From the NCBI RefSeq assembly GCF_007289895.1, contig NZ_CP041660.1:2976001-3040000 (forward strand): a DNA stretch of 64,000 nucleotides. The letters are read 5' to 3'. The notes beneath the pieces are model-generated. The model saw nothing but the letters and a program-made list of their open reading frames with translations. It had not been told where the DNA came from and made no database searches. This document shows, piece after piece, positions 34,268 to 43,510 of this stretch. The DNA comes from Catenovulum sediminis. Lineage in GTDB: Bacteria; Pseudomonadota; Gammaproteobacteria; Enterobacterales; Alteromonadaceae. The translations under genes and the position numbers were made by a program. The number at the start of each line of letters is the position of its first letter. Within the stretch, counting starts at the first letter, position 1.

Positions 34268-35154
34268 ATTGATTTTAGATGTTCCACAAAGTGCTTAAAC
34301 AAGGCTTGTGTTCCCATCCCTGCGCAATCGGGCTCAGCTTGTATCAGATAAATCGGAATTACGCGTTCTGCGTTATTTTGTAAAGGGATACGTTTTAGTT
34401 GCTGTTGAGCTAATTCATCTTTAATGAAACTGACTGGTAAAAACGCAAAACCTATTCCGGATTTGACTGCATCAATGGATGTATTGATGTTTGTTACCGT
34501 CCATCGTTGTTCTGCACCTAACCAACCTGCATCTTGATTTCTTCTGAGACCGCTATCTCTGATGACAATTTGTCTGAATTGACGCAGTTCAGATTCGGAT
34601 ATTTGCTCACCTTTGCGGAATATCGAATGATCGTAGCGTGCAACAGCAACCATTTTTACCTCGCCAACCGGCGTCCCGAGAAAACCCGGTGGAATACGTG
34701 GGCTGAATACCAAATCTGCTTGGCGCTCAAGTAAAGCCTCGTCAGTTGCCGATAAAGTGGTTTCTAATATTTTGATACGAATTTGTGGATAGTTGTCAGA
34801 AAAGTCAGCCAGTGTTTCAAAAATAGACGGGTGGTGAACAATTGCATCAATTGCTAATGTAATGTCACTCTCATATCCCTGTGCTAAATTTTGTGCAGCC
34901 ATTTCTATTGAATTTGCCAGTTCCACTAGGGTTTTTGCTTTGCGTTGCAGTGCTTCGCCACTTTTCGAAAGCTGCGCTTTTCTACCGACAAGCTGCATAA
35001 CGGGCTGTGGCAGCGCGCTGTTTAAGTTTTTAATATTATAACTAATACTCGACTGACTCTTATTCAGGCGCTCAGCTGCAGCGGAAAATCCCCCTTCTTC
35101 CAAGACAGTTAAAAAGGTTACCCATTGTTCTAAAGTCGTTTTAGGGAGTTTCAT
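34264..35154 (-). CDS. LysR-family regulator next to azoreductase/pirin
   Basis: A 296-residue regulator with an N-terminal winged helix-turn-helix (about 5-65; FLTVLEEGGFSAAAERLNKSQSSISYNIKNL) and a C-terminal effector domain (about 90-295). It is divergent from azoR with 133 bases between, where a pair of direct repeats lies (35174-35196). The arrangement LysR / azoreductase / pirin suggests it senses quinones or other electrophiles, but this is inferred. Confidence 0.85.
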   Translation of the reverse strand: MKLPKTTLEQWVTFLTVLEEGGFSAAAERLNKSQSSISYNIKNLNSALPQPVMQLVGRKAQLSKSGEALQRKAKTLVELANSIEMAAQNLAQGYESDITLAIDAIVHHPSIFETLADFSDNYPQIRIKILETTLSATDEALLERQADLVFSPRIPPGFLGTPVGEVKMVAVARYDHSIFRKGEQISESELRQFRQIVIRDSGLRRNQDAGWLGAEQRWTVTNINTSIDAVKSGIGFAFLPVSFIKDELAQQQLKRIPLQNNAERVIPIYLIQAEPDCAGMGTQALFKHFVEHLKSI

Positions 35155-35173
35155 ATATCTAAAATATTGATGT

Positions 35174-35196
35174 ATTTAATGCATAATTTAATGCAT
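35174..35196. promoter_or_regulatory. Direct repeat in the LysR-azoR divergent region
   Basis: ATTTAATGCAT occurs twice with a 12-base period, and the ATGCAT parts are themselves palindromic. The position close to the LysR start suggests a LysR-type binding site. Confidence 0.4.
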
Positions 35197-35287
35197 TTCA
35201 TTCAATTATTCGAGCTATTCTGATCTTGTCAGCTACCCAGTCGGTAGTTATTTGTGAGTTTTGATAATTAAAATAGTGAGGTGTCGT

Positions 35288-35899
35288 ATGAATAAGCAAG
35301 TATTGAGAATAGATTCAAGCATTTTTGGTGAGCACGGACAGTCGAGTCAATTAATTGATCATTTAATCGATAGATTAGCGGGCAAATACGCAAAACTGGA
35401 TGTTGTTACCAGGCGCTTTTCGCAGGATCCGGTTCCGCATTTGGATGCTGCTTGGATCCAAGCGTTATCTACTGAAGATTCGCAACGTACAGCAGAACAA
35501 GCCAAAAAGGTTGCATATTCAGACAAACTGATTGGAGAGGTTAAAAACGCTGATATTTTAGTTATTGCACTGCCAATGTACAACTTTAATGTCCCTTCTA
35601 TGTTAAAAGCTTGGTTTGATCATATTGCAAGAGCAGGTGTGACATTTAAGTATACCGAACAGGGGCCTATCGGCTTGCTTGATGATAAACCTGTCTATCT
35701 GGTGACGACCAGAGGGGGTATACATAAGAATCAACCTCAGGATACCGAAGTCAGTTTTGTTAAAACTTTTCTAAATTTTATTGGCTTAAAAAATATATCT
35801 GTTGTCTATGCTGAAGCTTTGGCGATGTCTGGGCACAAAGAGCAAGCGTTCGAAACGGCTAAATCTGAAATAGAAAGTTTAATTGAAGAGAGCGAGTAA
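35288..35899 (+). CDS. azoR: FMN-dependent NADH-azoreductase / quinone reductase
   Basis: A 203-residue flavodoxin-fold enzyme. It starts VLRIDSSIFGEHGQSSQLIDHL (FMN phosphate site) and has ALPMYNFNVPSMLKAWFDHIARAGVTFKYTEQGPIGLLDDKPVYLVTTRGG, typical of AzoR. It reduces quinones or azo dyes by two electrons with NADH. The ATG at 35288 follows AGGTG. The pirin gene starts 5 bases after the stop. Confidence 0.9.
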   Translation: MNKQVLRIDSSIFGEHGQSSQLIDHLIDRLAGKYAKLDVVTRRFSQDPVPHLDAAWIQALSTEDSQRTAEQAKKVAYSDKLIGEVKNADILVIALPMYNFNVPSMLKAWFDHIARAGVTFKYTEQGPIGLLDDKPVYLVTTRGGIHKNQPQDTEVSFVKTFLNFIGLKNISVVYAEALAMSGHKEQAFETAKSEIESLIEESE

Positions 35900-35904
35900 A
35901 GATA

Positions 35905-36741
35905 ATGCGTACCATAGTTGAAAAAATTGTAGCTCGGGCAACCTCAGATGGTGCTGGAGTCAAATTAAGTCGTGTCTTTGGTGGTCGTCAAACCGAGCGA
36001 TTTGATCCATTTTTAATGTTAGATGAATTTGGCTCAGAGCAAGCTGATGACTATATTGCGGGTTTTCCACCTCATCCTCATCGAGGTTTCGAAACCATTA
36101 CTTATATGTTGCAAGGTAAAATGGAACATCAGGACCATATGGGCAACATTGGTTTGTTACAAGATGGTGGCTTACAGTGGATGACGGCTGGAAAAGGGGT
36201 TATTCATTCTGAAATGCCAAAACAAACTGAAGGGCGTTTGCATGGTTTTCAATTGTGGTTAAATTTGGCGTCAAAAGATAAGTTACAGCCGGCTCGTTAT
36301 CAGGATATCCATGCGCATGATATCCCTATGTATAAATTCGATGGATTGCAAATTACTGCGCTGGCCGGTCAGGCAAATGTAAATGCGGCCTCTATCTCTG
36401 GGGCTGTACAAAAAGCGACCACCGAGCCTATTTATTTTGACTTTTCAGTAGATAAAACGCAAGTAATCGAAATTGACATACCTGAAAACTTCACAGCGTT
36501 AATATATGTTTACGCTGGAAGGGTGCAAATTGGAGAGGTAGTTGTTAATCAACAAGAATTAGTGCGTTTAAGCAAAACAGGGCAATTGTCGCTTGAAGCC
36601 CCACAGAATAGCGGTTTTTTGCTCATTGCCGGTAAACCATTAAATGAACCTATTGCGCAATATGGTCCGTTTGTAATGAACAGTCAAAGTGAAATTGATA
36701 TAGCCATTAAAGACTATCAAAACGGTGTTTTAACAGACTAA
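35905..36741 (+). CDS. Pirin-family protein
   Basis: A 278-residue two-cupin protein. The N-terminal cupin has the metal ligands in PPHPHRGFETITYML, with further His in MEHQDHMGN and Glu in VIHSEMP. Bacterial pirins such as YhhW act as quercetin dioxygenases or bind partners; the role here is unknown. It is in one unit with azoR and shares its probable LysR control. Confidence 0.85.
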   Translation: MRTIVEKIVARATSDGAGVKLSRVFGGRQTERFDPFLMLDEFGSEQADDYIAGFPPHPHRGFETITYMLQGKMEHQDHMGNIGLLQDGGLQWMTAGKGVIHSEMPKQTEGRLHGFQLWLNLASKDKLQPARYQDIHAHDIPMYKFDGLQITALAGQANVNAASISGAVQKATTEPIYFDFSVDKTQVIEIDIPENFTALIYVYAGRVQIGEVVVNQQELVRLSKTGQLSLEAPQNSGFLLIAGKPLNEPIAQYGPFVMNSQSEIDIAIKDYQNGVLTD

Positions 36742-36861
36742 TTGGGCAGTAATTCAGATAATTTATGCGCTAAATTGCAGCATGATTCTAGCCGAATAGC
36801 GTTATTTTCTGTATGATCCAGCTCCAAGTTTTTATTATTCAGCTCATCGAGGAAAATTTTC

Positions 36862-37974
36862 ATGAAGAAAGTAGGTCTGGTAGGTTGGCGCGGTATGGTC
36901 GGTTCAGTGTTGATGAATCGCATGGTTGAAGAGAAGGATTTTGACTTAATTGAACCAGTATTTTTCACTACGTCACAGGCGGGCAAACCAGCGCCCAATT
37001 TTGGTAAAGAAGCAGGCGTCTTAATTGACGGCACTGATATTAATGAGCTGAAAAAAATGGATGTCATCATCACCTGTCAGGGGGGAGATTACACTAAAGC
37101 GGTTTATCCGAAATTGCGTGAATCTGGCTGGCAAGGTTACTGGATTGATGCGGCATCTTCATTACGTATGGATGATGAAGCCATTATTATTTTAGATCCG
37201 GTAAACTCTGATGTTATAAAATCTGGCTTAGCCAACGGCACTAAAACTTTTGTTGGTGGTAACTGTACAGTCTCGTTGATGATGATGGGATTAGGTGGTT
37301 TATTTGCAAACAATGCAATTGACTGGATTTCATCGATGACATATCAAGCTGCCTCGGGTGGCGGTGCCAAGCACATGCGCGAATTGTTATCCGGAATGGG
37401 CGTTTTAAATCAGTCTGTTGCCAGTGAATTGGCTGATCCGGCTAGTGCTATTTTAGAAATAGATAAAAAAGTAACGGCAACCTTAAATTCTGATGGTTTC
37501 CCAACAGAAAATTTCGTTGTGCCTTTAGCTGGTAGCTTGATCCCATGGATTGACAGTGATCTGGGCAACGGTCAAAGTCGTGAAGAATGGAAAGGTGGCG
37601 CTGAAACCAACAAGATTTTAGGCCATTCAGATATTGTCGTTCCTGTTGAAGGTTTATGTGTACGTATTGGTACAATGCGTTGTCATAGCCAAGCGTTTAC
37701 TATCAAGTTAAAACAAGATATTCCATTAGATGAAATATCAGATATGTTAGCCGGACATAACGAGTGGGCTAAAGTGGTTCCAAATGATAAAGAAAGTACA
37801 CTCGCTCAATTAACACCCGCTAAGGTTACAGGCACGCTAAACGTACCGGTCGGTCGTATTCGTAAGTTAGCGATGGGGGGTGATTACCTATCGGCATTCT
37901 CTGTTGGTGACCAATTATTATGGGGCGCAGCCGAACCACTGCGCAGAATGCTACGAATCTTATTGGAAGATTAA
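36862..37974 (+). CDS. asd: Aspartate-semialdehyde dehydrogenase
   Basis: A 370-residue enzyme of the E. coli type. It reduces aspartyl phosphate to aspartate semialdehyde with NADPH. It has the NADP site [18 protein letters not shown], the catalytic Cys in [19 protein letters not shown] near residue 135, and [23 protein letters not shown] ribosome site precedes the ATG and a strong terminator follows. It is the second step after LysC. Confidence 0.95.
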   Translation: MKKVGLVGWRGMVGSVLMNRMVEEKDFDLIEPVFFTTSQAGKPAPNFGKEAGVLIDGTDINELKKMDVIITCQGGDYTKAVYPKLRESGWQGYWIDAASSLRMDDEAIIILDPVNSDVIKSGLANGTKTFVGGNCTVSLMMMGLGGLFANNAIDWISSMTYQAASGGGAKHMRELLSGMGVLNQSVASELADPASAILEIDKKVTATLNSDGFPTENFVVPLAGSLIPWIDSDLGNGQSREEWKGGAETNKILGHSDIVVPVEGLCVRIGTMRCHSQAFTIKLKQDIPLDEISDMLAGHNEWAKVVPNDKESTLAQLTPAKVTGTLNVPVGRIRKLAMGGDYLSAFSVGDQLLWGAAEPLRRMLRILLED

Positions 37975-38000
37975 GCTTTTCAGGATTTAAACTATCTGTT

Positions 38001-38026
38001 AAAAAGGCGCTTCGAGCGCCTTTTTT
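38001..38026 (+). terminator. Intrinsic terminator after asd
   Basis: AAAAAGGCGC and GCGCCTTTTTT enclose a TTCGA loop. Confidence 0.88.
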
Positions 38027-38099
38027 ATTCGCTTTTTTATTCGCGTCTGGTAGAAGCGTGCTTTGCCTATGCAGTAAAAATGATACAAATATAGATAAC

Positions 38100-39248
38100 T
38101 TAATTTAACTGATCGATTTCCAAGAAGCTTTTAATTTCCTCCATTCGGTTCATCGCATCCGTAATGCCTAATTGGATAAGCTCTTGACAGTATGCCTTTT
38201 CAAATAATAAATAACTGATCAAGCTTGAATTCATTACTGTTTTATTGTTAATGCCCAATATTCGTAACAAACTACGAATCGAAAATGGCATGCTCATATA
38301 ATGCTCAGCTGCAATCTCATTAAAGTTTTTTGAAGGGTTAATTTGTAAAGTTTGTACTTTTTTAAGACCGCATTTTTTGCGTACAGGCTCGGATAAATAA
38401 CTTATTGTTTGATTGATACGTTCAACACGTTCAATGTCTGACGCTAAAGCCTCTGTAAATATCGTATCTAATAAATGTCCGACAATTGCTCCACCCGTTG
38501 GAGGCACTGCCTGTTCGCCGACAAAAGAAAATCGATTTTTGGGTTGTTCCATACCTATGATAAAAATTTTATCAGCCCCTAGATGAATTGCTGGGCTAAG
38601 TGGCGCGAGCTGATGGATTGAACCATCTGCAAAAAATTCACCATGTAACTCAACGGAAGGAAAGACCATGGGGATCGCCGACGAGGCCATTAAGTGTTCG
38701 ACTTGTATTGGGCTATGTAACCCTCTACGTTTTGCGCGAGTCCAAGGTTTGATATGGGCCTTTCCTTGATATAAACAAACCGAATCACCAGAGTGGTATG
38801 ATGAAGCCGTAACGGATACCGCATCCAAGTAACCGCTATCTATATTTGTTTGTATGCGGTCTAGGTCTAATAGTTGGCTAAGTAGTTCTTGTAGTGGGGT
38901 ATTATCAAGCCAACTGATGGTTTTATTGTAATATTCGCCATCATTGCGAGAAGATAAATTTTTAACCAGTGTGCGATACAGGGTTGAAAAGTTACTGCGA
39001 AAAACCAAGTCGGTTTCGAAGTTTTTCCAAACCCACTCTAGTTTTTTAACGCCTAAATGATAACAAGAGGCGTAACAGGCAAGCGCAGTCGCATTAATCG
39101 CTCCAGCTGAAGTGCCACATAAAATAGGAAAGGGCGTACCGTGGTTTCTTGGGATCACACTGGCAATTGCTTTAAGTACCCCAACCTGATACGCAGCCCG
39201 GGCACCACCGCCTAATAAAAGTAGGCTAAAATGACTTCTTTTTCCCAT
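38100..39248 (-). CDS. Patatin-like phospholipase
   Basis: A 382-residue lipase of the patatin type. It has the oxyanion motif LGGGARAAYQVGVLKA near residue 14, the nucleophile elbow GTSAG near residue 46, and the catalytic Asp in FADGSIHQLAPLSPAIHLG near residue 190, so the Ser-Asp dyad is complete. It has no signal peptide and probably acts on membrane phospholipids from the cytoplasm. The ATG at 39248, after AGGTG, is chosen over a GTG six bases earlier. Confidence 0.85.
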   Translation of the reverse strand: MGKRSHFSLLLLGGGARAAYQVGVLKAIASVIPRNHGTPFPILCGTSAGAINATALACYASCYHLGVKKLEWVWKNFETDLVFRSNFSTLYRTLVKNLSSRNDGEYYNKTISWLDNTPLQELLSQLLDLDRIQTNIDSGYLDAVSVTASSYHSGDSVCLYQGKAHIKPWTRAKRRGLHSPIQVEHLMASSAIPMVFPSVELHGEFFADGSIHQLAPLSPAIHLGADKIFIIGMEQPKNRFSFVGEQAVPPTGGAIVGHLLDTIFTEALASDIERVERINQTISYLSEPVRKKCGLKKVQTLQINPSKNFNEIAAEHYMSMPFSIRSLLRILGINNKTVMNSSLISYLLFEKAYCQELIQLGITDAMNRMEEIKSFLEIDQLN

Positions 39249-39350
39249 AAACACCTAATCGACATTATCAATACGGTAAATTTAAGTATAGAAGTAATCT
39301 ATATAATATAAAAATATTTGTATGAAACGCTAGGTTATATATGGAGGGTG

Positions 39351-39378
39351 GTCGCAGCAATAATTAAGTTGCTGCGAC
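39351..39378. other. Strong hairpin without T tract, downstream of fldA
   Basis: GTCGCAGCAA and TTGCTGCGAC form a 10-bp stem 18 bases beyond the fldA stop. It may stabilise the 3' end of the fldA transcript or end it through another mechanism. Confidence 0.55.
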
Positions 39379-39395
39379 CCAGTGTTATTGATTTG

Positions 39396-39920
39396 CTATT
39401 TAAATTCAGACAGGTACATTTCGTCAAAAATTTGCATACACCAAGCTTTGACTCTTTCATCAGTCAATTCTGGTTGGCGGTCTTCGTCGATACCTAAGCC
39501 AACAAAGTGATCATCATCCACCAAACCTTTAGATGCTTCGAAGTCATAACCGGCAGTGGGCCAATGACCTACAATTGTTGCACCTTTACGCTCAACGATA
39601 TCTCGAACCATGCCCATGGCATCTAGGAAATATTCTGCATAATCTTCCTGATCACCACAGCCAAATATGGCAACAATCTTATCGTTAAAATCAATTTCCT
39701 CTAAATCCGGGAAAAAGTCATCCCAATCGCATTGGGCTTCACCATAGTACCAAGTTGGTATGCCAAACATTAAAAAGTCATACTCGGCGATGTCTTCTTT
39801 CGTTGCTTTTGCAATGTCTTTTACATCAATGAGATCTTTGCCTAACTCTTTCTGTATCATTTTAGCAATAGCTTCGGTATTGCCAGTATCACTACCAAAG
39901 AATAATCCTACGACTGCCAT
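39396..39920 (-). CDS. fldA: Flavodoxin I (long-chain)
   Basis: A 174-residue electron carrier that binds FMN. The phosphate loop is VGLFFGSDTGNTEAIAKMI, the FMN aromatic loops are GIPTWYYGEAQCDWDDFFP and FGCGDQEDYAEYFLDAMG, and the long-chain insertion is present. Length matches E. coli FldA (176). It donates electrons to enzymes such as IspG/IspH or ribonucleotide reductase systems. It follows the DUF2788 gene by 17 bases on the same strand. Confidence 0.95.
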   Translation of the reverse strand: MAVVGLFFGSDTGNTEAIAKMIQKELGKDLIDVKDIAKATKEDIAEYDFLMFGIPTWYYGEAQCDWDDFFPDLEEIDFNDKIVAIFGCGDQEDYAEYFLDAMGMVRDIVERKGATIVGHWPTAGYDFEASKGLVDDDHFVGLGIDEDRQPELTDERVKAWCMQIFDEMYLSEFK

Positions 39921-39937
39921 TTCAAAAACTCGCTTAT

Positions 39938-40138
39938 TTAAGAATCAAAAAAAACTTGAATTAAACCTTTAACTAAAAAGCCCGCACAACCTAAAAAGAG
40001 CACTAACCAAACCATGATTTTGCCAAATAAGGGCACGTTTCCGGTTTTCAATACATCTTTAATGGCTAAACCAATCAGTAGAAATAAAGCTGATATGCCA
40101 AGGTAAAAGCTCAATGTTTCAAACTGCTCAAAAGTCAT
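39938..40138 (-). CDS. DUF2788 small membrane protein
   Basis: A 66-residue protein with two hydrophobic segments (about 8-28 and 39-60) separated by KDVLKTGNVPLFGK. It matches the DUF2788 family, found next to fldA and ybfF in other gammaproteobacteria. Function unknown. It is part of the minus-strand ybfF-DUF2788-fldA group. Confidence 0.75.
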   Translation of the reverse strand: MTFEQFETLSFYLGISALFLLIGLAIKDVLKTGNVPLFGKIMVWLVLFLGCAGFLVKGLIQVFFDS

Positions 40139-40213
40139 GCTAATTGCCGCTAATTAAATTAAATGTGAATTATTATCAAATAGCGCACTATATCATATTT
40201 TTCTTCTATGAGC

Positions 40214-40975
40214 TTATTTTTGCAAAAAATCTAAGACAATTTTATTGAATACAGCGCTTTTTTCTGAGTGTATCCAATGTCCTGCACCTTCAATGATTTT
40301 TGCTGTAAACGCCGGAAAATATTGTGCGATAAGCCTTGAATGCTGTGCTTGTAAATAATCTGAATTTGCCCCTTTAATAAATAAACTCGGGTTATGAAAT
40401 GCAGTTTCCTTGCCAGGGAATCCGCATATAGTTGTGTAACAATTTTTCAGAGTTGTTAGGTTCATCTGCCAATACCATTTTTGGCCATCGTTTTTTAGAT
40501 TTTTCAGTAGAAAGTGGCAGGTGTTAATGTCATTTAGATGTGCATTGAGTTCGGAAAGCGCCTGTTTTCTATCTTTCAAGTGTTCTAGATCAAGTGCTTG
40601 TAATGCTTCAAATACTGCACTGTGCCTATCTGGGTAGCTAGCTGGCGCAATATCTTCAACAATGAGTTTATTCACATGGTGAGGGAAGTTTAACGCAATT
40701 TGCATCGCAACTTTGCCCCCCATCGAGTGACCCAATACGTGGTATTTCTCGATGCTTGTTTGTTGAATGGTTTCTACCACATCTTGTGCCATTGATAAAT
40801 AATCATGCGATTGCGAATGTGCAGACTCACCATGATTACGTAGATCCACATTTATCACATTGAAGCTTTTAGCGAGGTATTTTGCTAAGGTATTTAAATT
40901 GTTGCGGTTACCAAATAGTCCGTGTAACAAAACTATCGATTCGCCTTCACCCAGATTTGTGTATTGGAGCTGCAT
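40214..40975 (-). CDS. ybfF: Alpha/beta-hydrolase YbfF (acyl-CoA/esterase type)
   Basis: A 253-residue alpha/beta hydrolase similar in length to E. coli YbfF (254). The oxyanion motif is VLLHGLFGNRNNLN, the nucleophile is in LGHSMGGKVAM near residue 93, and the catalytic His is in GAGHWIHSEKSAVF near residue 230. It is an esterase with unclear natural substrate. It is divergent from fadR. Confidence 0.85.
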   Translation of the reverse strand: MQLQYTNLGEGESIVLLHGLFGNRNNLNTLAKYLAKSFNVINVDLRNHGESAHSQSHDYLSMAQDVVETIQQTSIEKYHVLGHSMGGKVAMQIALNFPHHVNKLIVEDIAPASYPDRHSAVFEALQALDLEHLKDRKQALSELNAHLNDINTCHFLLKNLKNDGQKWYWQMNLTTLKNCYTTICGFPGKETAFHNPSLFIKGANSDYLQAQHSRLIAQYFPAFTAKIIEGAGHWIHSEKSAVFNKIVLDFLQK

Positions 40976-41164
40976 ATTTAATGAAAGGTATAGGTATTTA
41001 GAAAAGAAGTGACGGCGATTGTATCATTTTTCAAAGTATTGTGTATTAAACTATTGGCTACTTCGTTTATATCCAAAATAATGCTTCATTTGTAGAATTG
41101 GCAACTTAGATTGTGTTAAAACACACCAATACTGGATTAGCGGTAATTAATTGCTAGACTCAAG

Positions 41165-41179
41165 ACTGGTATTACCAGT
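41165..41179. promoter_or_regulatory. Probable FadR operator (autoregulation)
   Basis: ACTGGTATTACCAGT is a perfect inverted repeat around one central base and matches the half sites of the FadR operator (ACTGGT/ACCAGT). It lies 27 bases before the fadR start codon. FadR is known to bind ACTGGT-type half sites, and the recognition residues are conserved in this protein. Confidence 0.7.
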
Positions 41180-41206
41180 TTGTATGGAACCTTCGAGGAA
41201 TTTTAC

Positions 41207-41929
41207 ATGTATATTAAGGCACAAAGTCCTGCTGCTTTTGCTGAAGCGTATTTAGTTGAGTCGATATGGAATGGGAAGTATGCTCCTGGCACAATTTTAC
41301 CAGCCGAACGAGAACTCTCAGAAGAAATCGGGGTTACCCGAACAACTTTGCGTGAAGTTTTACAAAGACTCGCTCGAGATGGTTGGCTGACGATCCAGCA
41401 TGGAAAGTCAACACTGGTAAATGATGTTTGGTATACCTCTGGGTTGAATATTTTAGAAACCATTGTGCGTTTGGATACTCAAAATACTGACCAATTGGTC
41501 GATAATTTGCTTTCAGCAAGAACCAATGTTGCGACTATTTATGCGAGAGCGGCCGTCAAAAATGCACCTCAAGATGTTTTACTGGCGTTGAAAGAAAGCC
41601 AAGAAATTGAAGATAATGGCGCAGCCTATAGTGAGTTTGAATATCAGTTTCATCATGCGCTCGCAATGGCATCAGGCAACTTAATATACGTATTAATACT
41701 AAATGGGTTTAAAGCTTTATACAGCAAGCTGGGTAACTATTATTTTTCTCATCCAGATGCAAGAGAGCTTGCACGCTCGTTTTATATGAAATTTATTGCA
41801 ATTACGGAAGCCGGTAAATTTAATGAAGTGCCTGAGCTTATCCGTGACTATGGCATGTTATCAGGAGAAATATTTCAAAAATATCGTTCAGATATGCCTG
41901 TTTTGGCGGAATCCGTTGTTGTGAAGTAG
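41207..41929 (+). CDS. fadR: Fatty acid metabolism regulator FadR
   Basis: A 240-residue GntR-family regulator very close to E. coli FadR: MYIKAQSPAAFAEAYLVESIWNGKYAPGTILPAERELSE, GVTRTTLREVLQRLARDGWLTIQHGKST (winged helix, with the DNA-contact Arg and His residues kept), and a C-terminal acyl-CoA-binding helical domain. It represses beta-oxidation and activates fatty acid synthesis; long-chain acyl-CoA releases it. The ATG at 41207 is the E. coli-like start with CGAGGA upstream. A FadR-type operator lies just upstream. Confidence 0.95.
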   Translation: MYIKAQSPAAFAEAYLVESIWNGKYAPGTILPAERELSEEIGVTRTTLREVLQRLARDGWLTIQHGKSTLVNDVWYTSGLNILETIVRLDTQNTDQLVDNLLSARTNVATIYARAAVKNAPQDVLLALKESQEIEDNGAAYSEFEYQFHHALAMASGNLIYVLILNGFKALYSKLGNYYFSHPDARELARSFYMKFIAITEAGKFNEVPELIRDYGMLSGEIFQKYRSDMPVLAESVVVK

Positions 41930-41955
41930 CTGTATTGAGTACAACAGGCAACAAA

Positions 41956-41978
41956 ATCAGGGCATACTCAGCCCTGAT
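41956..41978. terminator. Hairpin between convergent fadR and ycgB
   Basis: ATCAGGGC and GCCCTGAT form an 8-bp stem shared by both convergent genes; T tracts are short. Confidence 0.6.
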
Positions 41979-41980
41979 GT

Positions 41981-43501
41981 TTAATCAATTTGCACTTTCT
42001 TCTCGACGGTTGGGCACCTCTCAATAATTTGTACGCTACCGTCTGGCCGCTCTTCTTCTAGTTTGACGTCAAACTGCCATAATCGATATAGATGTTTTAA
42101 TACTTCACTGCGGCTTTCTGCCAAGGGGATTCTATGATGTGGCTTGTATCTCAGTGTCAATGATCTATCACCAATCACATCTACATTGTGTACCTGAATA
42201 TCAGGTTCGAGATTGCTTAAATTATACTGTTTAGATAATGCCTCCCGAATATCTCGGTAGCCTTGTTCATTGTGAATAGAAGCCACTTCGATATAGTTTT
42301 TATGGTCGTCATCTTTGATGTGGAACAATTTAAAGTCGCGCATCAGTTTAGGTGATAAGAATTGACTGATGAAACTTTCGTCTTTAAAGTTTTCCATCGC
42401 AAAATGTAAGGTTTCAAGCCAATCCGATCCAGCAATATCTGGGAACCAATGTTTATCTTCATCTGTTGGGTGTTCGCAAATTCTGCGCAAATCTACAAAC
42501 ATATTAAAACCTAATGCATATGGATTGATACCCGAGTAATAAGGGCTATTGTAGGGCGGTTGGTAGACGACATTCGTGTGACTGGATAAAAACTCCAGCA
42601 TAAACCTATCGGTCAACCAGCCTTCATCATATAAATGATTTAAAATTGTGTAGTGCCAAAATGTTGCCCAACCTTCATTCATGACCTGAGTTTGTTTTTG
42701 TGGGTAAAAGTACTGAGATATTTTGCGCACAATTCGCACTAATTCTCGTTGCCAAGGTTCGAGCAACGGCGCATTTTTTTCAATAAAGTAGAGTAAATTT
42801 TCTTGTGGCTCTTTTGGAAAGCGTATATTTTGCGTTTCTAATTCAGACGCTTTTTTAGGGATCGTGCGCCACAAGTCATTTACTTGTGATTGTAAATACG
42901 CTTCACGTTCTTTTTGTCTTTTTTGCTCTTCATCAATCGAGATTTTTTGTGGTCTCTTGTAGCGGTCGACCCCAAAATTCATTAGGGCGTGGCAAGAATC
43001 AATGGTCTGTTCAACGTTATCAATGCCATATTTTTCTTCACACTCGGCAATATATTTTTTTGCAAATAATAAATAATCGATAATTGAGCCAGCATCAGTC
43101 CAAGTGGTAAAGAGGTAATTATTTTTAAAAAAGGAATTATGGCCATAACTTGCGTGTGCCATCACCAATGCTTGCATGGTAATGGTATTTTCTTCCATTA
43201 AGTAGGCGATACAGGGATCTGAGTTGATGACTATTTCATATGCGAGGCCCATTTGGCCGCGTTTATAATTTTGCTCAGTCTGAATAAATTTTTTGCCATA
43301 AGACCAGTGAGAGTATCCGATAGGCATACCGACGCTTGAATAAGCGTCCATCATCTGCTCGGCGGTAATAATTTCTATCTGATTAGGGTAAGTGCTCAGT
43401 TTATAATGTTCAGCGACTCTTTTTATTTGCTGATGGTATTCATCTAATAACTCAAATGTCCAATCCGGACCATCACTTAACGGCTTATTTGTTTGTACCA
43501 T
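41981..43501 (-). CDS. ycgB: SpoVR-family protein (YcgB)
   Basis: A 506-residue protein, matching E. coli YcgB (510). SpoVR motifs include MPIGYSHWSYGKKF, YLMEENTITMQALVMAHASYGHNSFFKNNYLF, and NEGWATFWHYTILNHLYDEG. In many bacteria it is encoded with YeaG (PrkA) and YeaH and is needed for stress or starvation adaptation, though its molecular action is unknown. It is the last gene of the minus-strand yeaG-yeaH-ycgB group, 9 bases after yeaH. Confidence 0.93.
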   Translation of the reverse strand: MVQTNKPLSDGPDWTFELLDEYHQQIKRVAEHYKLSTYPNQIEIITAEQMMDAYSSVGMPIGYSHWSYGKKFIQTEQNYKRGQMGLAYEIVINSDPCIAYLMEENTITMQALVMAHASYGHNSFFKNNYLFTTWTDAGSIIDYLLFAKKYIAECEEKYGIDNVEQTIDSCHALMNFGVDRYKRPQKISIDEEQKRQKEREAYLQSQVNDLWRTIPKKASELETQNIRFPKEPQENLLYFIEKNAPLLEPWQRELVRIVRKISQYFYPQKQTQVMNEGWATFWHYTILNHLYDEGWLTDRFMLEFLSSHTNVVYQPPYNSPYYSGINPYALGFNMFVDLRRICEHPTDEDKHWFPDIAGSDWLETLHFAMENFKDESFISQFLSPKLMRDFKLFHIKDDDHKNYIEVASIHNEQGYRDIREALSKQYNLSNLEPDIQVHNVDVIGDRSLTLRYKPHHRIPLAESRSEVLKHLYRLWQFDVKLEEERPDGSVQIIERCPTVEKKVQID

Positions 43502-43510
43502 ACGCCTACC

